A DNA stretch of 64,000 nt from Methylocaldum marinum (GTDB taxonomy: Bacteria; Pseudomonadota; Gammaproteobacteria; Methylococcales; Methylococcaceae): assembly GCF_003584645.1 (NCBI RefSeq), contig NZ_AP017928.1:4726833-4790832 (forward strand), written 5' to 3'. Of the stretch, positions 42,917-51,491 are shown in pieces. The notes beneath the pieces were generated by a model, which did not search any database, was not told where the DNA came from, and worked only from the letters and a program-made list of their open reading frames with translations. Position 1 is the first letter of the stretch; the number at the start of each line of letters is the position of its first letter. The position numbers and the translations under genes are program-made.

Positions 42917-44977
42917 ATGTCTTCCCAAGCCAGCGCTCTGCCCGGCTACGTCCGCACATTGAGGCGAACGTTTTTCTTTACCCTGGTTACCCTGACGGCT
43001 TTCGCGGCTCTTGCCATGATCACGAGCGCCTTCCTGCAGAACGGCATTACGCCGCAGGAGATTGTGCTGCTCGTACTTTATACCTTGCTCATTCTGTGGA
43101 TCAGTACTTCGTTTTGGACGGCTACCCTAGGCTTCTGGTGCCTGCTCTGGGGCGGCGACAAGCGCTCCATTTCAAGACTGCCCTCGGGTCCGAGCCCCGA
43201 GTCGGACCGTGGGCCCGCGCTTACCGCGCTGGTGATGCCGATTTATAACGAGGACCCGGTACGGGTATTCGCCGGGCTACGAGCGATCTATCAGTCGCTC
43301 CGCGAAACCGGGCGTGCCGACGAGTTCGAGTTGTTCATCCTGAGCGACACCCGCGATCCCGATACGTGGATGCAGGAGGAGGTGAACTGGTATCGCATGT
43401 GCCGCGACTTCGATGCGCACGGCAAGATCTTTTACCGTAACCGGGAGAAGAACATCGCCCGCAAGAGCGGCAACATCGAAGAGTTTTGCCGGCGCTGGGG
43501 AGGCCGATACCGCTACATGGTGGTGCTCGATGCCGACAGCATCATGGCCGGCGAAACGCTGACGAAAATGGTGGACCTGATGGAGGCTCATCCGGGGGTT
43601 GCGCTGATTCAGTCGCCGCCGATACCGGTGAACCATAAATCACTGTTCGCACGTATCCTGCAGTTCGCCAGCAGTTTGTACAGCGACATCTTCATTGCCG
43701 GCATCAATTTCTGGCAGCTTTCCAGCGGCAATTATTGGGGGCATAACGCCATCATCCGCATGCAGCCCTTCGTACAGCACTGCGGTCTGCCCAAGCTGCC
43801 CGGGCGAGAGCCGTTCGGCGGCGAAATTCTGAGCCACGACTTTGTCGAGGCGACTTTATTGCGCGAGGCCGGGTGGGAGGTATGGCTGGTGCCCGATCTC
43901 AAGTGCAGCTACGAGGAACTGCCACCCACTCTGATCGATTACGCCAAGCGCGACCGGCGCTGGTGCCAGGGTAATCTGCAGCATTTGCGGATGGTCTTCG
44001 CGCGTGGGTTTTCCGGACTCAGCCGCCTATATTTCCTCATGGGCATCATGTCCTATCTATCCTCGCCGCTCTGGCTACTGTTTCTGGTCTTGACCGGTTT
44101 CGAAGCGTACGTGCAGAGCCAAACCATGCCGGTTTATTTTTTCGGCGACAACATCTTTCCGGTTTGGCCCGAGTCTTACGCGGTCGAAATGACGACAGTG
44201 CTGCTGGTTACCCTGGCCATGCTGTTCCTGCCGAAGATCTGGAGCTTTTTGCTGCTGCTGGCACGTCCCCGCCTGATCAGGCAATATGGCGGCGTGATAC
44301 GGGCCGCTTTGAGCGTTTTTCTCGAAAGCGCTTTTTCGGTTTTGACGGCGCCGGTGCTCATGCTGTATCAGAGCAAATTCGTGTTTGCCATCTTGCTGCG
44401 CCGCAGCGTCGGCTGGCCTCCGCAGAACCGCGGCGATCATCGTTTGAGCCTCAAGGAAGCCACGCTGGCCCACGGCGGGCAGACAATGACCGGATTGGCC
44501 GCCGGATGGTTGAGCTACACGTACGTTCCGGACTTTTTCTTGTGGCTGATACCGGTTCTGGCCGGATTAGTGCTTTCTGTACCGATCTCGATTCTTTCCA
44601 GCAGCACAAAGGTGGGCTTGCTCGCCCGCAAGCTGGGGATTTTTCTGACCCCGGAAGAGTACAAGCCACCTCGCGTCGTCGAGTTGCTCCATGAAAACCT
44701 TGCCCGAGCCGAGCACTCGGACGAGCAGACCGAGGGCGAGCTGAACGTCGCCGACCCCGGAGCCTATTCGCTTCACCTCGCGCTCTTGCCCGATCGTCCG
44801 GTCAAGAAGCGGCAGCGCCACCAGTTGCGAGCTCTGGTGTACCAATTGGTGGAAGACGGCCCGGAAACGCTCTCCGCGGCCGAGAAGCGCGCCCTGATTT
44901 CCGATCCGGAGACACTTGGGCGGCTGCACACCTTGGCTTGGAGCCGGACCAACACGGATGTCCCTCAGCCGTCCTGA
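42917..44977 (+). CDS. mdoH: Membrane glucosyltransferase MdoH/OpgH
   Basis: 686 residues from ATG 42917; TTG 42908 is possible. Two N-terminal membrane segments are followed by a GT2 catalytic domain: LVMPIYNEDPVRVFAGL, DADSIMAGETL as the metal site, GGEILSHDFVEATLLREAGW, and the processive RRWCQGNLQH (QxxRW-like) motif. Further membrane segments and a cytoplasmic C-terminus complete the usual OpgH plan; the N-terminal cytoplasmic extension of enteric OpgH is shorter here. It polymerises beta-1,2-linked glucose for periplasmic glucans. Confidence 0.93.
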   Translation: MSSQASALPGYVRTLRRTFFFTLVTLTAFAALAMITSAFLQNGITPQEIVLLVLYTLLILWISTSFWTATLGFWCLLWGGDKRSISRLPSGPSPESDRGPALTALVMPIYNEDPVRVFAGLRAIYQSLRETGRADEFELFILSDTRDPDTWMQEEVNWYRMCRDFDAHGKIFYRNREKNIARKSGNIEEFCRRWGGRYRYMVVLDADSIMAGETLTKMVDLMEAHPGVALIQSPPIPVNHKSLFARILQFASSLYSDIFIAGINFWQLSSGNYWGHNAIIRMQPFVQHCGLPKLPGREPFGGEILSHDFVEATLLREAGWEVWLVPDLKCSYEELPPTLIDYAKRDRRWCQGNLQHLRMVFARGFSGLSRLYFLMGIMSYLSSPLWLLFLVLTGFEAYVQSQTMPVYFFGDNIFPVWPESYAVEMTTVLLVTLAMLFLPKIWSFLLLLARPRLIRQYGGVIRAALSVFLESAFSVLTAPVLMLYQSKFVFAILLRRSVGWPPQNRGDHRLSLKEATLAHGGQTMTGLAAGWLSYTYVPDFFLWLIPVLAGLVLSVPISILSSSTKVGLLARKLGIFLTPEEYKPPRVVELLHENLARAEHSDEQTEGELNVADPGAYSLHLALLPDRPVKKRQRHQLRALVYQLVEDGPETLSAAEKRALISDPETLGRLHTLAWSRTNTDVPQPS

Positions 44978-45626
44978 GCCGCGAGTGCCCGTGAACGAAC
45001 GGCTGCGCTCGCTGGTCCTTCATCAGGAGTCCCTGAAGAGCTGCGCCCGTTGTGCCGGGATGGTCGGTCCGGTGATCGTGGGGACTGCCGTGCTGTCGCC
45101 GGTGTTCCTGATCGGCCAGGCACCGGGCGCCAAAGAGGGGCAGCTCGGAAAACCGTTCGCCTGGACGGCGGGGAAAACCCTATTCAAGTGGTTCGCCGAG
45201 ATCGGCATAAGCGAAGACGATTTTCGCCGCAAGGTCTATATGGCCGCCGTATGCCGCTGTTTTCCCGGCAAAAACCCGAAAGGCGGAGATCGCGTTCCGT
45301 CGCCGCAGGAGATCGATCATTGCGCCGATTGGCTGAATGCCGAGCTGAATCTGATTCGGCCCAGGCTCATCATTCCCGTCGGCAAGCTGGCGATCGGCCA
45401 GATTCTCCCAGCCGACAAACTGGATCGTGTGATCGGGCTTCGCCACACGCTTTGCCGGGAAAGTTCGGAGACGGACGTGATACCCTTGCCTCACCCTTCC
45501 GGAGCTTCGACATGGCATCGCCGGGAGCCCGGTAGAACCCTGCTGGGTCAGGCATTGCGACTGATTCGCGAGCATCCGGCCTGGGGCGAGATCTGTCGCA
45601 ATGCGAGCCCGGAGGTTTTGATATAG
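44958..45626 (+). CDS. Uracil-DNA glycosylase superfamily protein
   Basis: 222 residues from ATG 44958, overlapping mdoH by 20 bases; GTG 44991 is an alternative start. The UDG fold appears as VFLIGQAPGAKEGQLGKPF (motif 1, GQAPG), AAVCRCFPGKNPKGGDR, RPRLIIPVGKLAIGQ and the C-terminal PLPHPSGASTW (HPSG motif). Two N-terminal Cys (CARCAG) and a later Cys are reminiscent of the Fe-S family 4/5 enzymes. It probably removes uracil or related bases, but the exact specificity is unclear. Confidence 0.82.
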   Translation: MSLSRPEPRVPVNERLRSLVLHQESLKSCARCAGMVGPVIVGTAVLSPVFLIGQAPGAKEGQLGKPFAWTAGKTLFKWFAEIGISEDDFRRKVYMAAVCRCFPGKNPKGGDRVPSPQEIDHCADWLNAELNLIRPRLIIPVGKLAIGQILPADKLDRVIGLRHTLCRESSETDVIPLPHPSGASTWHRREPGRTLLGQALRLIREHPAWGEICRNASPEVLI

Positions 45627-45634
45627 GTCAAAAG

Positions 45635-45643
45635 TTATGCACA
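45635..45643 (+). promoter_or_regulatory. DnaA-box-like 9-mer
   Basis: TTATGCACA, one mismatch from TTATCCACA, in the gap before ppnN. Confidence 0.35.
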
Positions 45644-45810
45644 GGGGGTGCAGGGCTGTCGGTATTGTCGCAGTCCCGGTCATGGTTTTTATTGTGCGTT
45701 TTAAGGTGTTGATTCGTTATATGTTTTAGCTTGATAACGAACCCGTTGATCCGCGGGAAGAGTCCGGAAATCAGAGTAGAGAAGAGGTTTTAAGATCGTG
45801 TTCCACAAAC

Positions 45811-45819
45811 TTATCCACA
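45811..45819 (+). promoter_or_regulatory. Consensus DnaA box
   Basis: TTATCCACA, a perfect match to the DnaA box, 91 bases before the ppnN start. Two boxes in 185 bases could mean DnaA control of ppnN. Confidence 0.5.
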
Positions 45820-45901
45820 GATTTTGTGAACAGCTTTTTGTCCGAGGTGTGAGACACAATGGCCAACCATGACCAACGGAAGATCTGACATAGGAATTCC
45901 G

Positions 45902-47266
45902 ATGCAAACCATCAACGCCCAGGTAAGGCCGGAAGGCACTCTGGAGGTCTTGTCCAAGCTCGAAGTGGCGAAGTTGCTCGATACCAGTCAGGGCGGCCTG
46001 CACGAGCTTTTCCGCCGTTGCTCGCTGGCGGTCCTGAACTGCGGCAGTGCCGTCGATGACAGCAAGGCGGTGCTCGATCAGCACAAGGAATTCGACATAC
46101 GTGTCCTGCAGCAGCAGCGCGGCATCAAGCTGGAGGTGCTGAACGCCCCGGCGTCGGCGTTCGTCGACGGCGAAATGATCAAAGGCATACGGGAGCACCT
46201 GTTTTCGGTGCTCAGGGATATCGTGTTCACGGGGTCGGAGATCGTGTCGAATCCGGCATTCAATCCCGAGGTGTCTGAAGATATCACCAGCGCGGTTTTT
46301 CATATTCTCCGCAATGCCGGCAGTCTGATAACGAACGCTTCTCCGAATCTGGTCGTTTGCTGGGGCGGCCATTCGATCAGCCGAGAGGAATACGATTACA
46401 CCAAGGAAGTGGGTCACGAGTTCGGGCTGCGGGGGCTGAACGTCTGTACCGGATGCGGTCCCGGGGCGATGAAGGGACCGATGAAAGGCGCCACGATCGG
46501 TCATGCGAAGCAGCGCGTCTACGATGCCCGCTACGTGGGCGTTTCCGAGCCGGGGATCATCGCCGCCGAGCCTCCCAATCCCATCGTCAACGAGCTGGTC
46601 ATCATGCCGGACATCGAAAAACGTCTCGAAGCGTTCGTCAGGCTCGGGCACGGCATCGTCGTTTTTCCGGGGGGCGTCGGTACAGCGGAGGAAATTCTTC
46701 ATCTCCTCGGGATTCTGCTCCATCCCGACAACAAGAATTTACCGTTCCCGGTGATTTTGACCGGTCCCGCGGAGTGTGCCGGCTATTTCGAGCTTATCGA
46801 CCGCTTTGTGACCTCGACGATAGGCCGCGAGGTACGCCGATGCTATCGGATCATCATCGACGATCCTGCGGGAGTGGCCCGGGAAATGAAAGAAGGCATC
46901 AGCCTGGTCCGGGAATTCCGAAAACAGAACGGTGACGCTTATTACTTCAATTGGCTGCTCCGGATCGAACAGCAGTTCCAGATTCCTTTCGTACCCACGC
47001 ATCAGAACATGGCTTCCCTGGAGTTGCACCGCCAGCAGGAGCCTCACAATCTGGCCGCCAATCTGCGCCGGGCCTTCTCCGGAATCGTGGCCGGAAACGT
47101 CAAGGCGGAAGGCATACGAACCATCGAGGAACACGGGCCTTTCGAACTTCGGGGCGATGCCGAAGTGTTAAAACCCCTGGACGAATTGTTGGCGGCTTTC
47201 GTGGCGCAAGGCCGCATGAAGCTTCCCGGCGTATGCTATGAGCCGTGCTACCGGCTGGTCGCGTAA
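45902..47266 (+). CDS. ppnN: Pyrimidine/purine nucleotide 5'-monophosphate nucleosidase
   Basis: 454 residues from ATG 45902, the length of E. coli PpnN (YgdH). The LOG-type core has CTGCGPGAMKGPMKGATIGHAK and VVFPGGVGTAEEILHLLG, where PGGxGTxxE is the catalytic and phosphate-binding motif. The N- and C-terminal helical domains, which bind (p)ppGpp in E. coli, are also present. It splits nucleoside monophosphates to base and ribose 5-phosphate and adjusts purine salvage in stringent conditions. It stands alone and may be under DnaA influence. Confidence 0.93.
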   Translation: MQTINAQVRPEGTLEVLSKLEVAKLLDTSQGGLHELFRRCSLAVLNCGSAVDDSKAVLDQHKEFDIRVLQQQRGIKLEVLNAPASAFVDGEMIKGIREHLFSVLRDIVFTGSEIVSNPAFNPEVSEDITSAVFHILRNAGSLITNASPNLVVCWGGHSISREEYDYTKEVGHEFGLRGLNVCTGCGPGAMKGPMKGATIGHAKQRVYDARYVGVSEPGIIAAEPPNPIVNELVIMPDIEKRLEAFVRLGHGIVVFPGGVGTAEEILHLLGILLHPDNKNLPFPVILTGPAECAGYFELIDRFVTSTIGREVRRCYRIIIDDPAGVAREMKEGISLVREFRKQNGDAYYFNWLLRIEQQFQIPFVPTHQNMASLELHRQQEPHNLAANLRRAFSGIVAGNVKAEGIRTIEEHGPFELRGDAEVLKPLDELLAAFVAQGRMKLPGVCYEPCYRLVA

Positions 47267-47305
47267 TTCTTAACCCAAACACTGTTTTGCAGGAGTAAAT
47301 CCGAA

Positions 47306-47608
47306 ATGTTCATCGCCATGAACCGATTCAAGATCGCGCTGGGCAAGGAAGGCGATTTCGTCACGATCTGGCGGAATCGCGAAACTCATTTGAACGAAGT
47401 TCCGGGATTCCGGGAATTCCATCTCCTTCAAGGTCCGAGCAACGAGGAACACACGCTGTTCGCCTCGCATTCGACCTGGGATTCCAAAGAGGCTTTCGAA
47501 GCCTGGACCCGTTCGGAGGCCTTTCGAAAAGCGCACGCCAACGCGGGCGGCAGTAAGGGGATCTACCTCGGGCCGCCTCAGTTCGAGGGTTTCGAGGTGA
47601 TTCTTTAA
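47306..47608 (+). CDS. Antibiotic-biosynthesis-monooxygenase-domain protein (HmoA-like)
   Basis: 100 residues. MFIAMNRFKIALGKEGDFVTIW, VPGFREFHLLQGP, ASHSTWDSKEAFEAWTRSEAF and FRKAHANAGG follow the dimeric ferredoxin-like ABM fold, close to the haem-degrading IsdG/HmoA group. The Asn-His-Trp set expected for haem degradation cannot be confirmed by eye. It is co-directional with ppnN, 39 bases downstream. Confidence 0.82.
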   Translation: MFIAMNRFKIALGKEGDFVTIWRNRETHLNEVPGFREFHLLQGPSNEEHTLFASHSTWDSKEAFEAWTRSEAFRKAHANAGGSKGIYLGPPQFEGFEVIL

Positions 47609-47752
47609 GCGATCGGTCACGCCGCCATGAGACCTCTCGGCGTCTCAACGGGATAAAGCGGCGGTTGTTTCCTGTGGTGACACGCTGGACCAATCGGCAG
47701 TGATGTGCCGAACACGCTTTCTTAATAGTTCGGCACGGTGGAGCGAAGGGAG

Positions 47753-48406
47753 TTATTTCGCCGTTTTTTGCACGATGCTGTCGACGCCTTTGGTGCGGAG
47801 GTAGGCCCTGATTTTGTCGGCATCGGCCAAGGTGGCGTAGGGGCCGATGTTGACACGGTACCAGGCGGAATTGTCGAGTTCGATCATCTCGATCCTGGCC
47901 TTGATTTTGATTTTGGCCAGGTTTACCTTCAGCTGTTCGGCATTCCGGCGATTGTCGAAAGATCCGGCCTGGACCAGATAAGGCGCCGAGGCCGGTTGCT
48001 TGCCGAGCTTTTCCTCCCGTTTAATCGTTTTGATCTCGCTTTCCGGGATGATGACTTCCTTTTCGGGGAGGATCTTGTAAAAGGTAAATCTGGGCTCCCG
48101 TGGCTTGATCGGCCGAGGCTCCCGATCGCCGGCTTTTTTGTTCTCGGTGTCCGGTTTCTGCGCCTGTTCCGGCAGACTCTTTTTTTCACTCCCGGGCGTT
48201 GTCCTGAGCGGGGCTTGGGGCGGAGGCGCCGGCATCGCCACGGTGTCGGGTTCCTGCGGACTTTGCGCGCTATCGGGGTCGGAGAAAAGATACACGGCGA
48301 GCCCGAGCGTGCCGCCGATTCCGGCCGCAGCCAGGCTCCAGCGTTTTGGAATCTGGAGTCTGCGTTTTCGGTATCCCGGAATGCGGTGCTTGTAATCCTT
48401 GGACAT
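47753..48406 (-). CDS. SPOR-domain cell-envelope protein (FtsN-like)
   Basis: 217 residues. A basic N-terminus (KDYKHRIPGYRKRRLQIPKR) is followed by a single membrane helix at about 27-43, a Pro/Glu-rich linker of about 90 residues and a C-terminal SPOR domain, starting near 140: PYLVQAGSFDNRRNAEQLK, with a last strand VDSIVQKTA. SPOR binds denuded peptidoglycan at division sites. The topology and position directly downstream of argS match the FtsN-like proteins of pseudomonads. Confidence 0.88.
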   Translation of the reverse strand: MSKDYKHRIPGYRKRRLQIPKRWSLAAAGIGGTLGLAVYLFSDPDSAQSPQEPDTVAMPAPPPQAPLRTTPGSEKKSLPEQAQKPDTENKKAGDREPRPIKPREPRFTFYKILPEKEVIIPESEIKTIKREEKLGKQPASAPYLVQAGSFDNRRNAEQLKVNLAKIKIKARIEMIELDNSAWYRVNIGPYATLADADKIRAYLRTKGVDSIVQKTAK

Positions 48407-48410
48407 GCCT

Positions 48411-50171
48411 CTACATCGCTTCGGGCGCGGAAACGTCGAGCAGGCCCAGGCCGTTGCCGATCACCTGTCGCACCGCCGCGATCAGGTTGAGGCGGGCATT
48501 CCGCAATGCCGCGTCCTCCACCAGGAATTGATGGGCGTTGTAATAGGTGTGGAATTCGTACGCCAGCTCGCGCAGATAATGCACCAGATGGTGCGGTTCG
48601 TGCTGAATGGCCGACTGTTCCACAACTTCCGGATAGCGGGTCAGCGTGTTGATCAAGGCCAGTTCGTGCGTTTCCGTCAATAACTCCAGTTGGTCCATGC
48701 CGCCGAGAATGTCGCGCTGCCAGCCTTTTTCGTCCAATTGCCGAAATACGCTGCAAATCCGCGCATGAGCGTATTGTACATAGTAGACCGGATTTTCGTT
48801 GGTCCTCGATGTGGCCAGCTTCAGATCGAAATCCATGTGCTGGTCGGACTTTCGCATGACATAGAAGAATCGCGCCGCGTCCTTGCCCACTTCGTTGCGA
48901 AGCTGGCGGAGTGTCACGAATTCTCCGGAGCGGGTGGACATCTGGACTTTTTCCTCGCCGCGATAGAGCACCGCGAACTGTACCAGCAGTACGTGGAGCC
49001 GTTCGGAATCGCCTCCCAGAGCCTGAATGGCGGCTTTGACGCGGGGAATGTAGCCGTGATGATCGGCGCCCCAGATGTTGATGATCTGATCGAAACCGCG
49101 CTCCAGCTTGTTCGAATGATAAGCAATGTCGGACGCGAAATAGGTCATCTGGCCGTTTTCCCGGACCACGACCCGGTCCTTTTCGTCTCCCAGGCGGCTG
49201 GAGGCGAACCAGGTTGCGCCATCCTTATCGTAGAGATAGCCTCCGTCCTGAAGCTTCAGCAGAGCCCGCTCGATGGCTCCGGTGTCGGAGAGGCTCCGTT
49301 CCGAAAACCACTCGTCGTAACGAACCCCGAATTCCTCCAGGTCCTCGCGTATGTCGCCCAGGATGCTGTCGAGGCCGGCATCGAAGACGATACGGTAAGC
49401 GTCGGTGCCGAGCAGCGCCTTGGTCCTGGTAACCAGCGCGTCGATATGTATCTCCTTGTCGCCGCCCTGGGGTTCGTCCGGCGGAATGTCCGCCATGACC
49501 TCGGCGGCCGGCCGCCGGTATTTCTCTCCGACTTGCTTGTGCAGATCCCAGGCGATCGTGCGCACGTATTCGCCGCGATAGCCATTGCTCGGGAAGCTCA
49601 GGACTTCGCCGCATTCTTCCAGGTAACGCAGCCAGACGCTCGCGGCCAGGATGTCCATCTGCCGGCCGGCGTCGTTCACGTAATACTCCCGGTGCACCGT
49701 GAACCCGGTGGCGGCCAGCAGGTTCGCCACCACCGCCCCGTAGGCCGCGCCGCGGCCGTGTCCCACATGCAAGGGGCCGGTCGGGTTGGCGGAAACGAAC
49801 TCCACCTGTACCTTGCGGCCCGCTCCGATGCGGCTCTTGCCGAACTCGTGCCCGGCGTCGTGGATATCCGCGATGATTCGATGTCTGGCCTTCGGATCGA
49901 TGAAGAAATTGATGAAACCGGGGCCGGCGATCTCGAGCTTGGCGATGACGTCGTCCCGGGGCAGGGCCGACGCGATTTTTTCCGCCAGTTGTCGCGGATT
50001 GCATTTGGCGGTCTTGGCCAGGGTCATCGCCAGATTGGTGGCGAAATCGCCGTGCTGCGCATCGCGAGCACGCTCCACCAGAACGGTCGGATTGATATCG
50101 GGAGGTAGCCCGCCATGTTCTTTTAATACGGAAACGGCGCTATGTAGCAGATTTTCCAGACGTTTTTTCAT
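48411..50171 (-). CDS. argS: Arginyl-tRNA synthetase
   Basis: 586 residues. The class I HIGH-type motif is in ANPTGPLHVGHGRGAAYG. The KMSK site is replaced by VQMSTRSGEFVTLRQL, as common in ArgRS. The N-terminal Arg-S domain (AGPGFINFFI) and the C-terminal DALR anticodon domain (HYLRELAYEFHTYYNAHQFL) are present. It charges tRNA-Arg. The SPOR gene follows after 4 bases, so the two are co-transcribed. Confidence 0.97.
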   Translation of the reverse strand: MKKRLENLLHSAVSVLKEHGGLPPDINPTVLVERARDAQHGDFATNLAMTLAKTAKCNPRQLAEKIASALPRDDVIAKLEIAGPGFINFFIDPKARHRIIADIHDAGHEFGKSRIGAGRKVQVEFVSANPTGPLHVGHGRGAAYGAVVANLLAATGFTVHREYYVNDAGRQMDILAASVWLRYLEECGEVLSFPSNGYRGEYVRTIAWDLHKQVGEKYRRPAAEVMADIPPDEPQGGDKEIHIDALVTRTKALLGTDAYRIVFDAGLDSILGDIREDLEEFGVRYDEWFSERSLSDTGAIERALLKLQDGGYLYDKDGATWFASSRLGDEKDRVVVRENGQMTYFASDIAYHSNKLERGFDQIINIWGADHHGYIPRVKAAIQALGGDSERLHVLLVQFAVLYRGEEKVQMSTRSGEFVTLRQLRNEVGKDAARFFYVMRKSDQHMDFDLKLATSRTNENPVYYVQYAHARICSVFRQLDEKGWQRDILGGMDQLELLTETHELALINTLTRYPEVVEQSAIQHEPHHLVHYLRELAYEFHTYYNAHQFLVEDAALRNARLNLIAAVRQVIGNGLGLLDVSAPEAM

Positions 50172-50417
50172 GCGGGAAACGGTTTGGACGGGAAAAATGA
50201 ACGGCTATTATCCTAAAATCGCGGACGTGCTTGCAACGCGAGCGCCTTTCCGTGCCGTGGAAACGGACGCGGCAGTCGGATCGAAATCGTTCCATCCATG
50301 CCGAGTGGTTGGTTTGAACTACGTAATTCTACATATAGGCCGGTTCTGGCGGTCCTATTAATCTGCGGAGAAGTTGATCGCCGTGGCAGTCCGCTGCAGC
50401 ACACCCGGAGGAGTGGC

Positions 50418-50831
50418 ATGAGTGCCGATCTGGTGCAGGCATCGAATCTCTGGCCGTTCATCGCTTATATCGCGGCGATCCTCGTCGTGATTGCGGCGAT
50501 GTTGGCGATTCCCCATTTTCTCGCCCGGCCCACAGCGGTACGCGCCGCCGGCGAGCCTTTCGAATCCGGCGTCGTGCCGGCGGGCGACATCCATGTACGC
50601 CTCACCATACGCTTCTATCCGGTCGCGATCTTTTTCGTCATCTTCGACCTGGAAGCGGTTTTCATCCTTGCGTGGGCCGTCGCTTTCCGCGAGACGGGGT
50701 GGCTCGGGTACATCGAAATGTCGATATTCATCGGCGTCTTGCTGGCCGCCCTGATTTATCTCTGGAGAATCGGCGCTCTGGACTGGCGTACCGAACGGCA
50801 AAAATTGCAGGATGCCCAATTACGGATTTAA
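50418..50831 (+). CDS. nuoA: NADH-quinone oxidoreductase subunit A
   Basis: 137 residues from ATG 50418 (GGAGGAG upstream). Three membrane helices, with the conserved loop EPFESGVVPAGDIHVRLTIRFY and FVIFDLEAVFILAWAV. It is the first gene of the nuo operon, which runs beyond the window. It is a membrane subunit of complex I near the quinone site. The 250 bases upstream, between argS and nuoA, should hold the operon promoter. Confidence 0.95.
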   Translation: MSADLVQASNLWPFIAYIAAILVVIAAMLAIPHFLARPTAVRAAGEPFESGVVPAGDIHVRLTIRFYPVAIFFVIFDLEAVFILAWAVAFRETGWLGYIEMSIFIGVLLAALIYLWRIGALDWRTERQKLQDAQLRI

Positions 50832-50842
50832 AGGACGTGCCG

Positions 50843-51481
50843 ATGCAGTGGACCCTCACCCGAGCCGATTCCGACCCCGCGCCCCGTCCCGGCGAGCGCG
50901 TCAGCGAGGAATCCATGCGCCGCAATTTGCTCATGGCGAAGCTGGAAGACTTGATCGCCTGGGGCCGGGCACATTCGGTCTGGCCTTACAATTTCGGGCT
51001 GTCCTGTTGCTACGTCGAAATGGCCACCGTTTTCACTAGCCGTTACGACATCGCCCGCTTCGGTTCCGAGGTGATCAGGGCGAGCCCGCGGCAAGCCGAT
51101 CTGATGGTGATTTCCGGCACGGTTTTCATGAAGATGGCGCCGGTCATCAAGCGGCTTTACGATCAATTGCTGGAGCCGCGCTGGGTGATTTCCATGGGAT
51201 CGTGTGCCAACTCGGGCGGGATGTACGATGTTTACAGCGTGGTCCAGGGAGTGGACAAGTTTTTGCCCGTGGACGTGTATGTGCCGGGCTGCCCGCCGCG
51301 TCCGGATGCCCTGCTGGAAGGCTTGATTCTGCTGCAGGAATCGATCGGAAAAGAGAAACGGCCCCTGGGCTGGACGGTCGGCGAAGGCGGTGTCCGGAAA
51401 GCGCCGATCAAAAGCTTGCGGGATCTCAAGACCCCGGAGCGTAAGCTGGCCACCGAATTGCGCAGTCCGGACCGGGGCTAG
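50843..51481 (+). CDS. nuoB: NADH-quinone oxidoreductase subunit B
   Basis: 212 residues from ATG 50843, 11 bases after nuoA. Ligands of the N2 4Fe-4S cluster are in FGLSCCYVEMA, ISMGSCANSGGMYD and YVPGCPPRPDALLEG. The protein carries N2, the last cluster before quinone, in the peripheral arm. Confidence 0.97.
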   Translation: MQWTLTRADSDPAPRPGERVSEESMRRNLLMAKLEDLIAWGRAHSVWPYNFGLSCCYVEMATVFTSRYDIARFGSEVIRASPRQADLMVISGTVFMKMAPVIKRLYDQLLEPRWVISMGSCANSGGMYDVYSVVQGVDKFLPVDVYVPGCPPRPDALLEGLILLQESIGKEKRPLGWTVGEGGVRKAPIKSLRDLKTPERKLATELRSPDRG

Positions 51482-51491
51482 GGTGCTGGTG

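Noticed and set aside
45627..45901. Replication origin at the DnaA boxes
   Set aside because: Only two boxes, no AT-rich unwinding element and no dnaA, dnaN or gidA neighbours.
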